Below are positions 25,001 to 32,883 of a stretch of DNA of 64,000 nucleotides, one piece after another; position 1 is the first letter of the stretch; each line of letters starts with the position of its first letter. The translations under genes were made by a program, and so were the position numbers. Under the pieces are notes generated by a model. It ran no database searches and was not told where the DNA came from. It saw only the letters and a program-made list of their open reading frames with translations. The DNA is taken from the NCBI GenBank assembly GCA_023229765.1, contig JALNYO010000008.1, positions 1 through 64,000 on the forward strand, given 5' to 3'. Origin of the DNA: Syntrophales bacterium (lineage in GTDB: Bacteria; Desulfobacterota; Syntrophia; Syntrophales; UBA5619).

Positions 25001-25345
25001 TCACGACTGTAAATCTTTTTCGCCGGGCGCCGCCTCGCCGGAAATACCCGATGCCTGCCCCTCGCGCAGGTAATATTTGCCGCCCTCGATCATGCGCACA
25101 ACATCCTGCCGGACCAGTGCCGACAATGCTTTGGGACGGTAATCACGGAGGCCGACGTGAAAAAGCTCCACCTTGCTGTAGGGAAGCTCCCGCGCCGAAG
25201 CCGGATCGAAGGCCTGTTTCTTTCTCAAATCAGCGACGATGGCGTCAGCCGCCCTTTTCATCTTCCAGCCGGTAACTCTTAAGATAAGAATCAGCGCGGC
25301 GATCAATAAGAGGAACATGAAGATTGTTTTGACTGTCTCCGCCAT
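25001..25345 (-). CDS. Small membrane-anchored protein of unknown function
   Basis: About 114 residues. A single hydrophobic segment (IFMFLLLIAALILILRV) near the N-terminus should anchor the protein in the inner membrane. A basic stretch (KMKRAADAIVADLRKKQ) follows, and a compact C-terminal part of about 70 residues contains YSKVELFHVGLRDYRPKAL and YYLREGQ. The pattern suggests a short cytoplasmic winged-helix-like or scaffold domain, but no family was recognised. The ATG at 25345 was preferred over a TTG six codons earlier. It stands alone between a metabolic operon and a Lys-rich protein gene. Confidence 0.55.
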   Translation of the reverse strand: MAETVKTIFMFLLLIAALILILRVTGWKMKRAADAIVADLRKKQAFDPASARELPYSKVELFHVGLRDYRPKALSALVRQDVVRMIEGGKYYLREGQASGISGEAAPGEKDLQS

Positions 25346-25453
25346 ATCGGTGCCCCGTCGCAAAAACCAATTTTAATGACTCTCGCATATCTACAACCCC
25401 TGACATAAATCACCCGGGTCTTGCTCGCCGCCCCTGCTCGCTTACTTCCGCAG

Positions 25454-25780
25454 CTACTCGGCCTTCTTTTTCTTTTTTGATTTCGCCTCGGTCGGGGTTT
25501 CCGGGGCTTCCTTCTTTGCCCGAGGCATGTTCTTCTTCGGGTTTGCCAAGCGTTCGACCTTGATAGCGTCAAGCTCCCCCGTCCGCTTGGCGACCTTTTC
25601 AATCGCCCGCAAACGCGCCGCCGTTTCCTTAAGCTTGGACTTCAGTTCCTTGACAATCACATCTCTGGCGATCGCTTTTTCGTCCATGCCCTTTTCGGCA
25701 AGCATTGCCAGGCGCTTCTGCAGCTTTGAATTAAATAACGCCTGCTGTTGCAGTCTTGTTTCCTTGCTTTGGGAATTCAT
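25454..25780 (-). CDS. Small basic coiled-coil protein
   Basis: A 108-residue protein with a proper ribosome site (AAAGGAGATAACG) before its ATG. Residues about 5-75 are strongly helical and charged, probably a coiled coil, with repeated Lys/Glu spacing. The last 25 residues are Lys-rich (PRAKKEA and then a KKKKK run). Such tails suggest binding to nucleic acid or another polyanion. No named family was recognised. It is likely a real gene because of the ribosome site, length and residue bias, but its role is open. Confidence 0.6.
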   Translation of the reverse strand: MNSQSKETRLQQQALFNSKLQKRLAMLAEKGMDEKAIARDVIVKELKSKLKETAARLRAIEKVAKRTGELDAIKVERLANPKKNMPRAKKEAPETPTEAKSKKKKKAE

Positions 25781-25980
25781 CGTTATCTCCTTTAAAATAT
25801 TGTATATTTATGCTGACATTTTTTATTGCTTCTGCAATGTAGAGAAACTGTTTGACCCCTTATCAGAATTTTAAACAAAAAGCCAGATTGTTCGCATTGC
25901 TGTTTATCAAAAAGTCTTCCCTGCAAGCGCATAATGCCAGCGCCTTCTTTAACGTCCCGGTTTTATGTTTGACAAGGTCA

Positions 25981-26009
25981 TTGACCTTCCGAGGTTTTAT
26001 GGCTATATT
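25981..26009 (+). promoter_or_regulatory. Promoter for the ybaK-thioredoxin-NUDIX genes
   Basis: TTGACC (25981-25986) and TATATT (26004-26009) are 17 bases apart, placing the start of transcription near 26016, about 30 bases before the ybaK ATG. A TTGACA a few bases upstream (25969-25974) offers an alternative but has no well-spaced -10. Confidence 0.55.
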
Positions 26010-26046
26010 GCAAAAGGTGGAAGAACGCCTTAAGGATTGAGAAAAA

Positions 26047-26529
26047 ATGGCCAAGGAACGGATACCGGCAACCCCCGCCCTTCTCTTTATGAAAAAAAAC
26101 GGGCTCAGTTTCACATTGCGGTCCTATCGCTATGAAGAGCATGGGGGAACAACTGTTGCCGCGCGTGAGCTGGAAGTTGATGAAAACCTGGTGATCAAGA
26201 CGCTGGTCATGGAGGATGATGGCGGGAAACCCCTTATAATCCTCATGCATGGGGACCGGAAGGTTTCCACCAAGGCGCTGGCCAGGGTTATGGGGGTAAA
26301 ATCGGTAACCCCTTGTGAACCCCATGTTGCCGAAAGGCATACCGGCTACCGTGTCGGAGGAACGTCTCCGTTTGGAACGAAACGCCCTCTCCGGATTTTT
26401 ATGGAGGAAGACATTGCGCTTCTTCCCAGGATATTGATTAATGCTGGAAGTCGGGGATTGCTCGCGGAAATGGCGCCGGCGGAACTGATCCGAACATTAA
26501 ACCCGGTTAGCGTAAAGGTGGCAATATGA
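26047..26529 (+). CDS. ybaK: Cys-tRNA(Pro)/aminoacyl-tRNA deacylase, YbaK/EbsC type
   Basis: A 160-residue protein that hydrolyses mischarged Cys-tRNA(Pro) or a related aminoacyl-tRNA. Family features are KNGLSFTLRSYRYEEH near the start, the catalytic Lys region DENLVIKTLVMEDDG, the VMGVKSVTPCEPHVAERHTGY block with VGGTSPFGTKR, and ILINAGSRGLLAEM near the end. It is the first gene of a probable operon; the thioredoxin start overlaps its last codons by four bases. The link to thioredoxin through Cys chemistry is suggestive only. Confidence 0.88.
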   Translation: MAKERIPATPALLFMKKNGLSFTLRSYRYEEHGGTTVAARELEVDENLVIKTLVMEDDGGKPLIILMHGDRKVSTKALARVMGVKSVTPCEPHVAERHTGYRVGGTSPFGTKRPLRIFMEEDIALLPRILINAGSRGLLAEMAPAELIRTLNPVSVKVAI

Positions 26530-27086
26530 ACAAAGAAGAGATGGTGGTGCGGTGCCTCAATTGCGGCGCCAAAAACCGGATATCGAAAGAAAGGATGCAT
26601 GACCGTCCTCTCTGCGGAAAGTGCGGAAAGCCGCTGGACGAGATAATCATCCGCTGTCTGAGCTGCGGCACAAAGAACCGCATTCCCGAAAACAGGCTCA
26701 GCGAGAACCCCCTCTGCGGTAAATGCGGCGTTGTTCTGGCGGTAACGGCGGACCCTGGCCGTCCGATTGAGGTCAATGATTCAACCTTCGACAGGGAGGT
26801 ACTTTCCGCCCCCGGGGCTGTGCTTGTTGACTGCTGGGCGCCCTGGTGCGCCCCCTGCCGCTTGGTGGCGCCGATCCTCGATGAACTGGCCGCTAAATAT
26901 GCGGGAGGCATCCGGATTGCCAAGCTTAACGTGGACGAAAACCAGGTTATTGCCTCTCGTTACAATATCCGCAGCATCCCGACAATGCTGTTTTTCAGGG
27001 ACGGCAAAATGGTCAAAAGCCTGGTTGGCGCCCTGCCGAAAGAGACTATTGAACAAAATATCAGCGCGCTGATGCAAAAAAATTAA
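26526..27086 (+). CDS. trxC: Thioredoxin with two N-terminal zinc ribbons
   Basis: A 186-residue protein whose C-terminal 105 residues are a thioredoxin fold with the active site WAPWCAPCRLV, followed by KLNVDENQ and the cis-Pro in SIPTMLFF. Ahead of it are two tandem zinc-ribbon-like motifs, each with paired CxxC: RCLNCGAKNRI with PLCGKCGKPL, and RCLSCGTKNRI with PLCGKCGVVL. Escherichia coli thioredoxin 2 (TrxC) has only one such zinc motif, so this is an extended relative. It reduces disulfides in the cytoplasm and may be redox- or zinc-regulated. It overlaps ybaK by four bases and is followed by a NUDIX gene. Confidence 0.85.
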   Translation: MNKEEMVVRCLNCGAKNRISKERMHDRPLCGKCGKPLDEIIIRCLSCGTKNRIPENRLSENPLCGKCGVVLAVTADPGRPIEVNDSTFDREVLSAPGAVLVDCWAPWCAPCRLVAPILDELAAKYAGGIRIAKLNVDENQVIASRYNIRSIPTMLFFRDGKMVKSLVGALPKETIEQNISALMQKN

Positions 27087-27108
27087 CAGGCGCCAAGGAG
27101 AAAAAACC

Positions 27109-27657
27109 ATGCCGGATGCAGGGGAACTCAACCGCAAACAGCTTTATAGTTGCCGCATTTTTGACTTGTACCAAAGCGACGTCCGGCTTCCCGATGGCAG
27201 GACATTCCAGTATAGCTGGCTTGACCACCGCCCCACCGTAGCCGTCGTCCCGGTAAATCAGGACGGCAAGCTGGTGCTGATTGATCAGTACCGGCAAGCT
27301 GCAGGCGGGATGATTGTCGAAATACCTGCCGGCACTATGGACAAGCAAGGAGAGGATGTCGCGGGATGCGTACAGCGTGAACTAGCCGAAGAGGCGGGCT
27401 TCCAGGCCGGCCGTCTGATCAGGCTTTTCGAAGGATATCTCGTCCCTGGATATTCCAATGAATACATGTACTTTTACCTTGCCACCGATCTTCACGCCGC
27501 ATCCCTTCCCGGTGACGAGGACGAGTATATACGGGTCATGCACGTTTCCTTCGACGAGGCCAGGCGGATGATCCGCGACAGGCGGATCGTTGACGTCAAG
27601 ACGGCGCTCGGCATACATATGGCGTGGGATTTTCTGCAGGACAGGCTTGATGTTTAA
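27109..27657 (+). CDS. NUDIX hydrolase, ADP-ribose pyrophosphatase type
   Basis: A 182-residue Nudix enzyme that splits nucleoside diphosphates linked to another group, most likely ADP-ribose. The Nudix box runs from EIPAGTMDKQGED to the metal-binding RELAEEAGF, with one extra residue before the first Glu. The preceding VVPVNQDGKLVLIDQYRQA segment and following YLVPGYSNEYMYFYLAT are typical of ADP-ribose pyrophosphatases. The start follows AAGGAG. It sits 22 bases after the thioredoxin gene and likely shares its transcript. Sugar-nucleotide substrates other than ADP-ribose remain possible. Confidence 0.85.
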   Translation: MPDAGELNRKQLYSCRIFDLYQSDVRLPDGRTFQYSWLDHRPTVAVVPVNQDGKLVLIDQYRQAAGGMIVEIPAGTMDKQGEDVAGCVQRELAEEAGFQAGRLIRLFEGYLVPGYSNEYMYFYLATDLHAASLPGDEDEYIRVMHVSFDEARRMIRDRRIVDVKTALGIHMAWDFLQDRLDV

Positions 27658-27687
27658 CCGCTATACGGCGACTCAGTAAGGAAACGA

Positions 27688-28647
27688 ATGAACGAGGCAT
27701 TTAAAAAAAAACTGCAAACAGGGCTGCGGGAAGGAATAAAAAAGGGGTATGAGGGTTTTATCTGGATGATGAAGATCGTGATCCCGATCTCGCTTTTCAC
27801 GGCAATTCTCGACTGGAGCGGCCTTTTGGCTCATCTTGATTTTTTTCTCAAACCCTTGATGGGGGCGCTTTCTCTTCCTCCCGAGGCGGCCTTGCCGCTT
27901 TTGATAGGCATTCTCAGCTCCGTTTACGCCGCGATCGCGGCGATGATAGTCTTTCCCTTCAGCGCCGGGCAAATAACGCTGATGGCCGTTTTTGTCCTGA
28001 CCGCTCATGCGCTGATCCAGGAAGGCATAATTCAGGGCAAGTCCGGCATCCATCCACTCAAGGCAACACTGGTCCGGCTTGGCGCCGCGGCAGCCCTTGT
28101 CCTGCTGATTGCGCCCTGGGCGGGGAGTTCCACGATGATGCCCGCAGCCGCCATGGGAACGGTCGCGGCAAACACCGCCTTTACTGCCATGATCGGGCGC
28201 TGGGCGATAACTACAGCGTGGCTTATCGTTAAAATATTATTCATTATCATTGCGCTGCTTACCGTTTTGGAACTGCTCAAGACATTCGATTTGATTCACC
28301 CCTTTGTGCGGGCGCTCAGCCCTTTTCTCCGACTCATGGGGTTGGACCAGAGGGTGGGATTTCTCTGGATGACGGCGGTTGTCTTTGGTCTCTCCTATGG
28401 CGGGGCGGTCATTGTGGAAGAGGCCAAAAACGGCAGATTGAACAAGGATGAACTGGAACTTCTCCATCTTTCCATCGGGATGAACCACTCGATGGTGGAA
28501 GATCCGCCGCTATTCATGGCCCTGGGAGTCAATCCGCTCTGGCTTTATATTCCCCGACTGTTGATGGCGATTGTCATTGTCCGGCTGGTGCGTTTTTATC
28601 AGTACCTGGCACATCGTCAACCATCTTTAGTGAGCAGAGAGGAGTGA
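27688..28647 (+). CDS. Nucleoside-recognition (Gate) domain membrane protein
   Basis: A 319-residue inner-membrane protein with about eight hydrophobic segments. Two copies of a Gate-type domain can be seen, one near residues 15-130 (KGYEGFIWMMKIVIPIS) and one near 165-300 (TTAWLIVKILFIIIALLTVLELLKTF), each containing a long loop. This is the layout of YjiH/spore-maturation-type proteins of unknown transport role. A GLSYGGAVIVEEAKNG block and NHSMVEDPPLFMALG near the end are highly conserved in such proteins. The stop overlaps the next frame. The substrate is unknown; export or nucleoside-related functions are only family guesses. Confidence 0.8.
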   Translation: MNEAFKKKLQTGLREGIKKGYEGFIWMMKIVIPISLFTAILDWSGLLAHLDFFLKPLMGALSLPPEAALPLLIGILSSVYAAIAAMIVFPFSAGQITLMAVFVLTAHALIQEGIIQGKSGIHPLKATLVRLGAAAALVLLIAPWAGSSTMMPAAAMGTVAANTAFTAMIGRWAITTAWLIVKILFIIIALLTVLELLKTFDLIHPFVRALSPFLRLMGLDQRVGFLWMTAVVFGLSYGGAVIVEEAKNGRLNKDELELLHLSIGMNHSMVEDPPLFMALGVNPLWLYIPRLLMAIVIVRLVRFYQYLAHRQPSLVSREE

Positions 28648-28655
28648 ACTGGAAC

Positions 28656-29321
28656 ATGACGGCTGCCGTAGAATCGATGATGCTTTTCGACTTTGACGGG
28701 GTACTTGCAGACTCGCTTCACCTGTACTCGGAGGCGGTCAGACTTATCCTCGAACGGATTGGCACGCCCATCGTCTCGAGTCGCGCCGATTATCTGGAAC
28801 TTTTCGAAGGGAATTTTTACGAATCAATGGCTGGCCGGGGGGTTGACCTTGCGGCCTTTTCCCTCGCCGCAAAGGAAATTCTCCCCGGCCTTGATTACAG
28901 TGCGATGAGGCCTTTCCCGGGACTCATCCCGGTTTTGAGCTCCCTGCAGAAAGACAATCTGCTGGCCGTTGTTTCGTCAAACGGTTCACAGACAATCGCA
29001 AAAGCGCTGAGCAGTTTTGGCTTTTTAACCTATTTTCAGGATATTCTCGGCTCTGATTTTCTCTTCAGCAAGCGGGAAAAAATCAGCCACGCCTTATCGA
29101 AATATGGGGTTTCCCCTAGTCAAACCTACTACATAGGGGACACGACGGGGGACATTGCCGAGGCGAAGGCAGCCGGGGTTGTAAGCGTGGCCGCCGCCTG
29201 GGGGTGGCACAGCCGGGAGAAGCTCGCCGCTGCCTCTCCCGATTTTCTGATCGATACGCCTCATGGCCTGCTTGACCTGGGAAGCAAAGGGGGGCGCCGG
29301 AGTGCTTCGGCGGAATCGTAA
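28656..29321 (+). CDS. HAD-superfamily phosphatase (phosphoglycolate phosphatase-like)
   Basis: A protein of about 221 residues with the four HAD motifs: MLFDFDGVLADS (nucleophile Asp and DxD), VVSSNGSQ (Ser of motif II), SKREKISHAL with the motif III Lys, and YIGDTTGDIAEAKAAG with the Mg-binding acids. A cap domain follows the first motif, so it is a small-molecule phosphatase like Gph or a beta-phosphoglucomutase relative. A GTG at 28644 that overlaps the preceding stop is also possible; GAGAGGA lies upstream of both. The substrate is not predictable from sequence. Confidence 0.82.
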   Translation: MTAAVESMMLFDFDGVLADSLHLYSEAVRLILERIGTPIVSSRADYLELFEGNFYESMAGRGVDLAAFSLAAKEILPGLDYSAMRPFPGLIPVLSSLQKDNLLAVVSSNGSQTIAKALSSFGFLTYFQDILGSDFLFSKREKISHALSKYGVSPSQTYYIGDTTGDIAEAKAAGVVSVAAAWGWHSREKLAAASPDFLIDTPHGLLDLGSKGGRRSASAES

Positions 29322-29375
29322 CGATAGCGCAGGGGAGAAGCCCTCTTTCCATGCACGTGATCGAGGTAAAAGACA

Positions 29376-30581
29376 GTGATTACCATAAACGGATTTTTGC
29401 ACCGGGAAGTCCTCAGCGACGTTATTCGCCGCTGGATGTACAATGAGACGCATCCCGACGATGCCGACAGCGTGGTCAAACTCGTCCATTTCAACAGCGT
29501 CTTTGTATCCCGTTATCTGAAAATTTTTGCCCAGGGCATCTTTTCGGGACTGCGTCCGGGCCCCCTTTCAGTTTTCCCCGTTACCAGAAAAGGCGATCTG
29601 AAAGACGCCCTTGTTGCGGCGCCTCCATATCGCAATGAAAGAATTGACCAACTCACCGACGATTACCGCCTTAATCCGGGGCGCTTTTACAGGGAAACGC
29701 CCTTTAATGGCGCACTCTATTTTGTAACCGGCAATAGTGAACGAATATATGTAGGATCCAGCAGAATTAAGCGGGGGCGTCGTCTGGCAGAAAAATCGGC
29801 CCGCCGGATCATCGATATCATCTTTGACCGAATAAAAAGGGACGCCGAAATGATGGCAGATGGACGGGCGCTGCTGTTGGGGATTCCCCGCGCCTCACTC
29901 CTGACCGCTCCTCAGGAAATGGAAGCGGAGTTTTTTCGGGCGGAGAATCGGCTGCTGGAGGATTTGCGCGAGCGGCGACCAATCGACGCGGATGGAAAAA
30001 TTGATCCGATAAACGATGTCGCCGGCATCAAGGTTATCCTCGAGCCCCACGAAGAAATGAAAATTCAGGAGCTGATAGCGCGCTCAGCGGACAGCGAGAT
30101 TGTCGAAGCGGAGAAACACAGCGGGCGCTACAATGCGACCAATCTGATCGTCCGCTTCCGCCCCCCTAAAAGGGATATCCTTGCCCTTCCCCTCGAAGAG
30201 GGCTCTCTCCGCATCATGCAGGCGCGGGGGTATTCCCCGTATGAGGCGAATCAATTTTTCCGGGAATTTGTGCTTGCGGGGGAGGAGGATGTGCTGGTAG
30301 AAATAATCGTCTCCAGTTATCAGGAGATTCTGGAAAGCGAACTTGGCAGAAGCATGCATGAAGACAGAATTATTGAACAGAGGCTGAAGCAGCAGTATCG
30401 GGGGCCGCTTGCCAGGAACATTGGATATCTTCTGGAGTATCTGTTTGTCTTACCCGCCGCCGGCCGCAGCGGCGACCTGGGCGAACTCCCGATAAAGCTC
30501 TGGAACCGCTATCTGCCTGACTATTTCGACGAGATATTGAAAGGGCTGTTTCACATTCCGCCAATTAACCAAATCAGTTAG
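29376..30581 (+). CDS. Uncharacterised protein with RelA/SpoT-like central segment
   Basis: A 401-residue cytoplasmic protein (no signal or membrane helix), starting at GTG with GAGGT upstream. The middle part, about residues 205-330, has the sequence order of a (p)ppGpp synthetase core: DVAGIKVIL matches the DLxGIRxI strand, YNATNLIVRF stands where YRSxHxxV occurs, and VEIIVSSYQEILESELGRSMHED resembles the VEIQIRT strand followed by the AE/H segment. The usual KDYI/YxxLGYQS residues are not clearly present, so activity is doubtful. The N-terminal 200 residues (HREVLSDVIRRWMYNETHPD, then YVGSSRIKRGRRLAEKSARR) and the last 60 are not recognised. It could be an unrelated family with a similar fold. 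Confidence 0.55.
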   Translation: MITINGFLHREVLSDVIRRWMYNETHPDDADSVVKLVHFNSVFVSRYLKIFAQGIFSGLRPGPLSVFPVTRKGDLKDALVAAPPYRNERIDQLTDDYRLNPGRFYRETPFNGALYFVTGNSERIYVGSSRIKRGRRLAEKSARRIIDIIFDRIKRDAEMMADGRALLLGIPRASLLTAPQEMEAEFFRAENRLLEDLRERRPIDADGKIDPINDVAGIKVILEPHEEMKIQELIARSADSEIVEAEKHSGRYNATNLIVRFRPPKRDILALPLEEGSLRIMQARGYSPYEANQFFREFVLAGEEDVLVEIIVSSYQEILESELGRSMHEDRIIEQRLKQQYRGPLARNIGYLLEYLFVLPAAGRSGDLGELPIKLWNRYLPDYFDEILKGLFHIPPINQIS

Positions 30582-30616
30582 CCGAAAATGGACTAAGGCG
30601 GCAGTCATGGCTGATT

Positions 30617-31450
30617 TTACCCCTGGCGATTGCCTTTATTGATCCTTCTGAATCCCTCATCAAGGAGCTGTTCCGTTTCCCTTGCCCGGATGCCGGGATT
30701 CTTTGCCCCCATCACAACGGCGATCAGGCGGGTGTTCCCCCGTTTTGCCGTCGCAATTATGTGATATCCGGCGATTGCGACCCATCCTGTCTTCAAGCCG
30801 TCCGCGTCGGGATAATGGCGCAGCAGGCTGTTCCGGTTGCGCTGGGTTATGTTGTTGTAGGTGAAGTACTGGGTGGAATGCAGATCGAGCGCCTCCGGAA
30901 AGCGCTGCAGATAACTTCTGGCCAAAACAAGCATGTCCCGAGCCGTCGTAAATTGGTCTTTGGCGGGGAGACCGTTGGGATTCTGGAAGTTGCTGTTGAA
31001 CATCCCTAATTCACGTGCCTTCCGGTTCATCTGCGCGACGAATTGCTCCACGGTTCCCCCGAGATATTCGGCCAGGGCGACGGATCCGTCATTAGCGGAT
31101 ACAACCGCGATCCCCTTCATAAGTTCTCCCAGAGGAATTTCGCTGCCCGCCTGAACGAACATGCGGGAGCCGCCCGTATTCGATGCCTTGCGGCTGATCC
31201 TTACCTGGTCGGAAAGCCTGGTTCGCCCCGCTTTTATCGCCTCGTCGGCGATGTACAGGGAGAGGATTTTCGTAATTGATGCCGGCTGGAGGCGCGTATC
31301 GGCAAAATGGGAATAGAGTATTCTGCCGGTATTCATGTCCATGAGGATCGCCGAACGGCAGGTAAGCTTAAGCCCATCGGCTGCAGACAGGTGCGGCCAG
31401 AAAAAAAGAGCGGATAGAATTATTAAAACGCTGATGCTTCGCTTAACGAT
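30617..31450 (-). CDS. D-alanyl-D-alanine carboxypeptidase (PBP5/6-type, peptidase S11)
   Basis: A low-molecular-weight penicillin-binding protein that trims peptidoglycan pentapeptides in the periplasm. The three catalytic motifs are clear: SITK in RLQPASITKIL, SAN in AVVSANDGSVALAEYL, and KTG in DGLKTGWVAIAGYH. A signal peptide (VKRSISVLIILSALFFW, cleavage near SAADG) precedes them. No ATG, GTG or TTG lies near this signal peptide in frame. The only upstream starts are at 31624-31594 and would add about 50 unlikely residues. A GAGGGGG ribosome-like site lies eight bases before an ATC codon at 31450, which was used here as the biological start. A C-terminal domain is missing, so it is a short DacA-like enzyme. 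Confidence 0.8.
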   Translation of the reverse strand: MVKRSISVLIILSALFFWPHLSAADGLKLTCRSAILMDMNTGRILYSHFADTRLQPASITKILSLYIADEAIKAGRTRLSDQVRISRKASNTGGSRMFVQAGSEIPLGELMKGIAVVSANDGSVALAEYLGGTVEQFVAQMNRKARELGMFNSNFQNPNGLPAKDQFTTARDMLVLARSYLQRFPEALDLHSTQYFTYNNITQRNRNSLLRHYPDADGLKTGWVAIAGYHIIATAKRGNTRLIAVVMGAKNPGIRARETEQLLDEGFRRINKGNRQG

Positions 31451-31715
31451 GGCTAATCCCCCTCTGTGGCTGAAAAAACCCTGGCAGCGAAGAGCCCCGG
31501 CGAGGATGCCGGCGGATTGCGCCCAGAGTTGCGGCGTACAGTAATAATTGTGACCCTTAATGTCAATGAATTTTTTCCGGGCTGGATTTACCAAAACGAT
31601 AATGATATGAATGCCCACACACAATCGGCCTTCGGCGCTCTTTTATTCAGGTTATTTTGTAACAGAAGTCGCTATTTATCATTGAACCAAAAATACACTA
31701 AGGGAGGAAAGCACA

Positions 31716-32462
31716 ATGATCAGAATGGTTTTGCTTCGGCACGGGGAAAGCGCCTGGAATCTGGAGAACCGCTTTACCGGCTGGACTGATGTTGATCTTA
31801 CCGAAAAGGGGATTGCCGAGGCTCATCAGGCAGGCAGGCTTCTGAAAGAAGAGGGTTATACATTCGATCTGGCCCATACGTCAGTGCTGAAGCGGGCGAT
31901 CCGGACATTATGGATTGTGCTGGACGAGATGGAGCTGATGTGGCTGCCTGTTTATCGGTCGTGGAGGCTCAACGAACGCCATTACGGGGCCTTGCAGGGG
32001 CTTAACAAGAAGGATACCGCCGATAAGTACGGCATGGAACAGGTGCATATCTGGCGAAGAAGTTATGACACCCCGCCGCCTGCCCTGGAAACGACAGACG
32101 AGCGTTTTTCGGGCAGCGATCCAAGGTATAAGGGGTTAAAGCCAGCGGAGCTGCCAGGGGGGGAATCGCTGAAAAATACGCTGGAAAGGGTGCTTCCCTA
32201 TTGGCATGAAGCGATTGTTCCGGATCTCCGCGCGGGTAAGAAATTAGTGATCGTGGCGCATGGAAACAGCATCCGCGCCCTGGTGAAGTACCTGGACGAT
32301 GTCCCCGACAATGTGATTACCGAGCTGAATATCCCGACAGGCATTCCGCTGATCTATGAGCTTGACGACAACCTGCGCGCCGTCAACCATTTCTATCTGG
32401 GGGATCAGGATGCTGTCGCCCAGGCAACCGCGTCGGTCGCGAATCAGTTGAACAAAAAGTGA
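31716..32462 (+). CDS. gpmA: 2,3-bisphosphoglycerate-dependent phosphoglycerate mutase
   Basis: A 248-residue mutase of glycolysis that interconverts 3- and 2-phosphoglycerate through a phosphohistidine. The catalytic motif is LLRHGESAWN at the start; RFTGWTDVDLTEKG, LHTSVLKRAIRT-like LAHTSVLKRAIRTLW, RSWRLNERHYGALQGLNK and VAHGNSIRALVKYLD are classical dPGM blocks. The length matches Escherichia coli GpmA. The start follows GGGAGGAAAG. Its 3' end lies only three bases from the converging sdh-type gene, with no room for a separate terminator between them. Confidence 0.93.
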   Translation: MIRMVLLRHGESAWNLENRFTGWTDVDLTEKGIAEAHQAGRLLKEEGYTFDLAHTSVLKRAIRTLWIVLDEMELMWLPVYRSWRLNERHYGALQGLNKKDTADKYGMEQVHIWRRSYDTPPPALETTDERFSGSDPRYKGLKPAELPGGESLKNTLERVLPYWHEAIVPDLRAGKKLVIVAHGNSIRALVKYLDDVPDNVITELNIPTGIPLIYELDDNLRAVNHFYLGDQDAVAQATASVANQLNKK

Positions 32463-32465
32463 AAA

Positions 32466-32810
32466 TCAGAAGTATAATATCCGGTATTTAAGCACGATCA
32501 CAAAAAGGACGAAGGCCAGGGCGATCATGACATAAAACAGGGTTTTGTGGAGGGCGGTGTTGGCGCCCAGATCGAGAAAAATCACCCGCAATCCCAAAGC
32601 CGCGTGGAGAAACACTAAAAATGCCATGATGGCCTGCAGGCTCACCATATAGGGATAGACCAGATGAAGCGAGATCAGAATAACGATCAGGAGCGCGGAA
32701 AATCTCTGTATAAGCCATGCCCACATTCCCACCTGCGTTGCACGCCATTCGGAGAGACTCAGCGAATCCCTTCTGCGTATGATACGGTCGGCATTTTTTG
32801 TATCTTCCAT
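32466..32810 (-). CDS. Succinate dehydrogenase-type membrane anchor subunit
   Basis: A 114-residue membrane protein with three predicted helices (about residues 28-52, 56-76 and 88-110). SLSEWRATQVGMWAWLIQRFSALLIVILISLHLVYPY is typical of SdhC/SdhD-type anchors: RFSA precedes helix 1 and a His sits at its end for haem b or the quinone site, and a further His lies in FLHAALGLRVIFLD. Ordinary complex II has two such small anchors or one large cytochrome b; here only one is present. It is the last gene of the operon that also encodes the SdhB-Rieske fusion and cytochrome b/c. Whether it is SdhC- or SdhD-like is unclear. Confidence 0.78.
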   Translation of the reverse strand: MEDTKNADRIIRRRDSLSLSEWRATQVGMWAWLIQRFSALLIVILISLHLVYPYMVSLQAIMAFLVFLHAALGLRVIFLDLGANTALHKTLFYVMIALAFVLFVIVLKYRILYF

Positions 32811-32883
32811 CTTTTCCCCCTTTATGAAATAGCTAAAAAATAGTTCTTGCGCCCGTTCGGCGGCGGCTCTCTATGCAGAGATG

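Noticed and set aside
25852..26040. Small 62-codon plus frame before ybaK
   Set aside because: No ribosome site, unlikely composition, and it covers the ybaK promoter.
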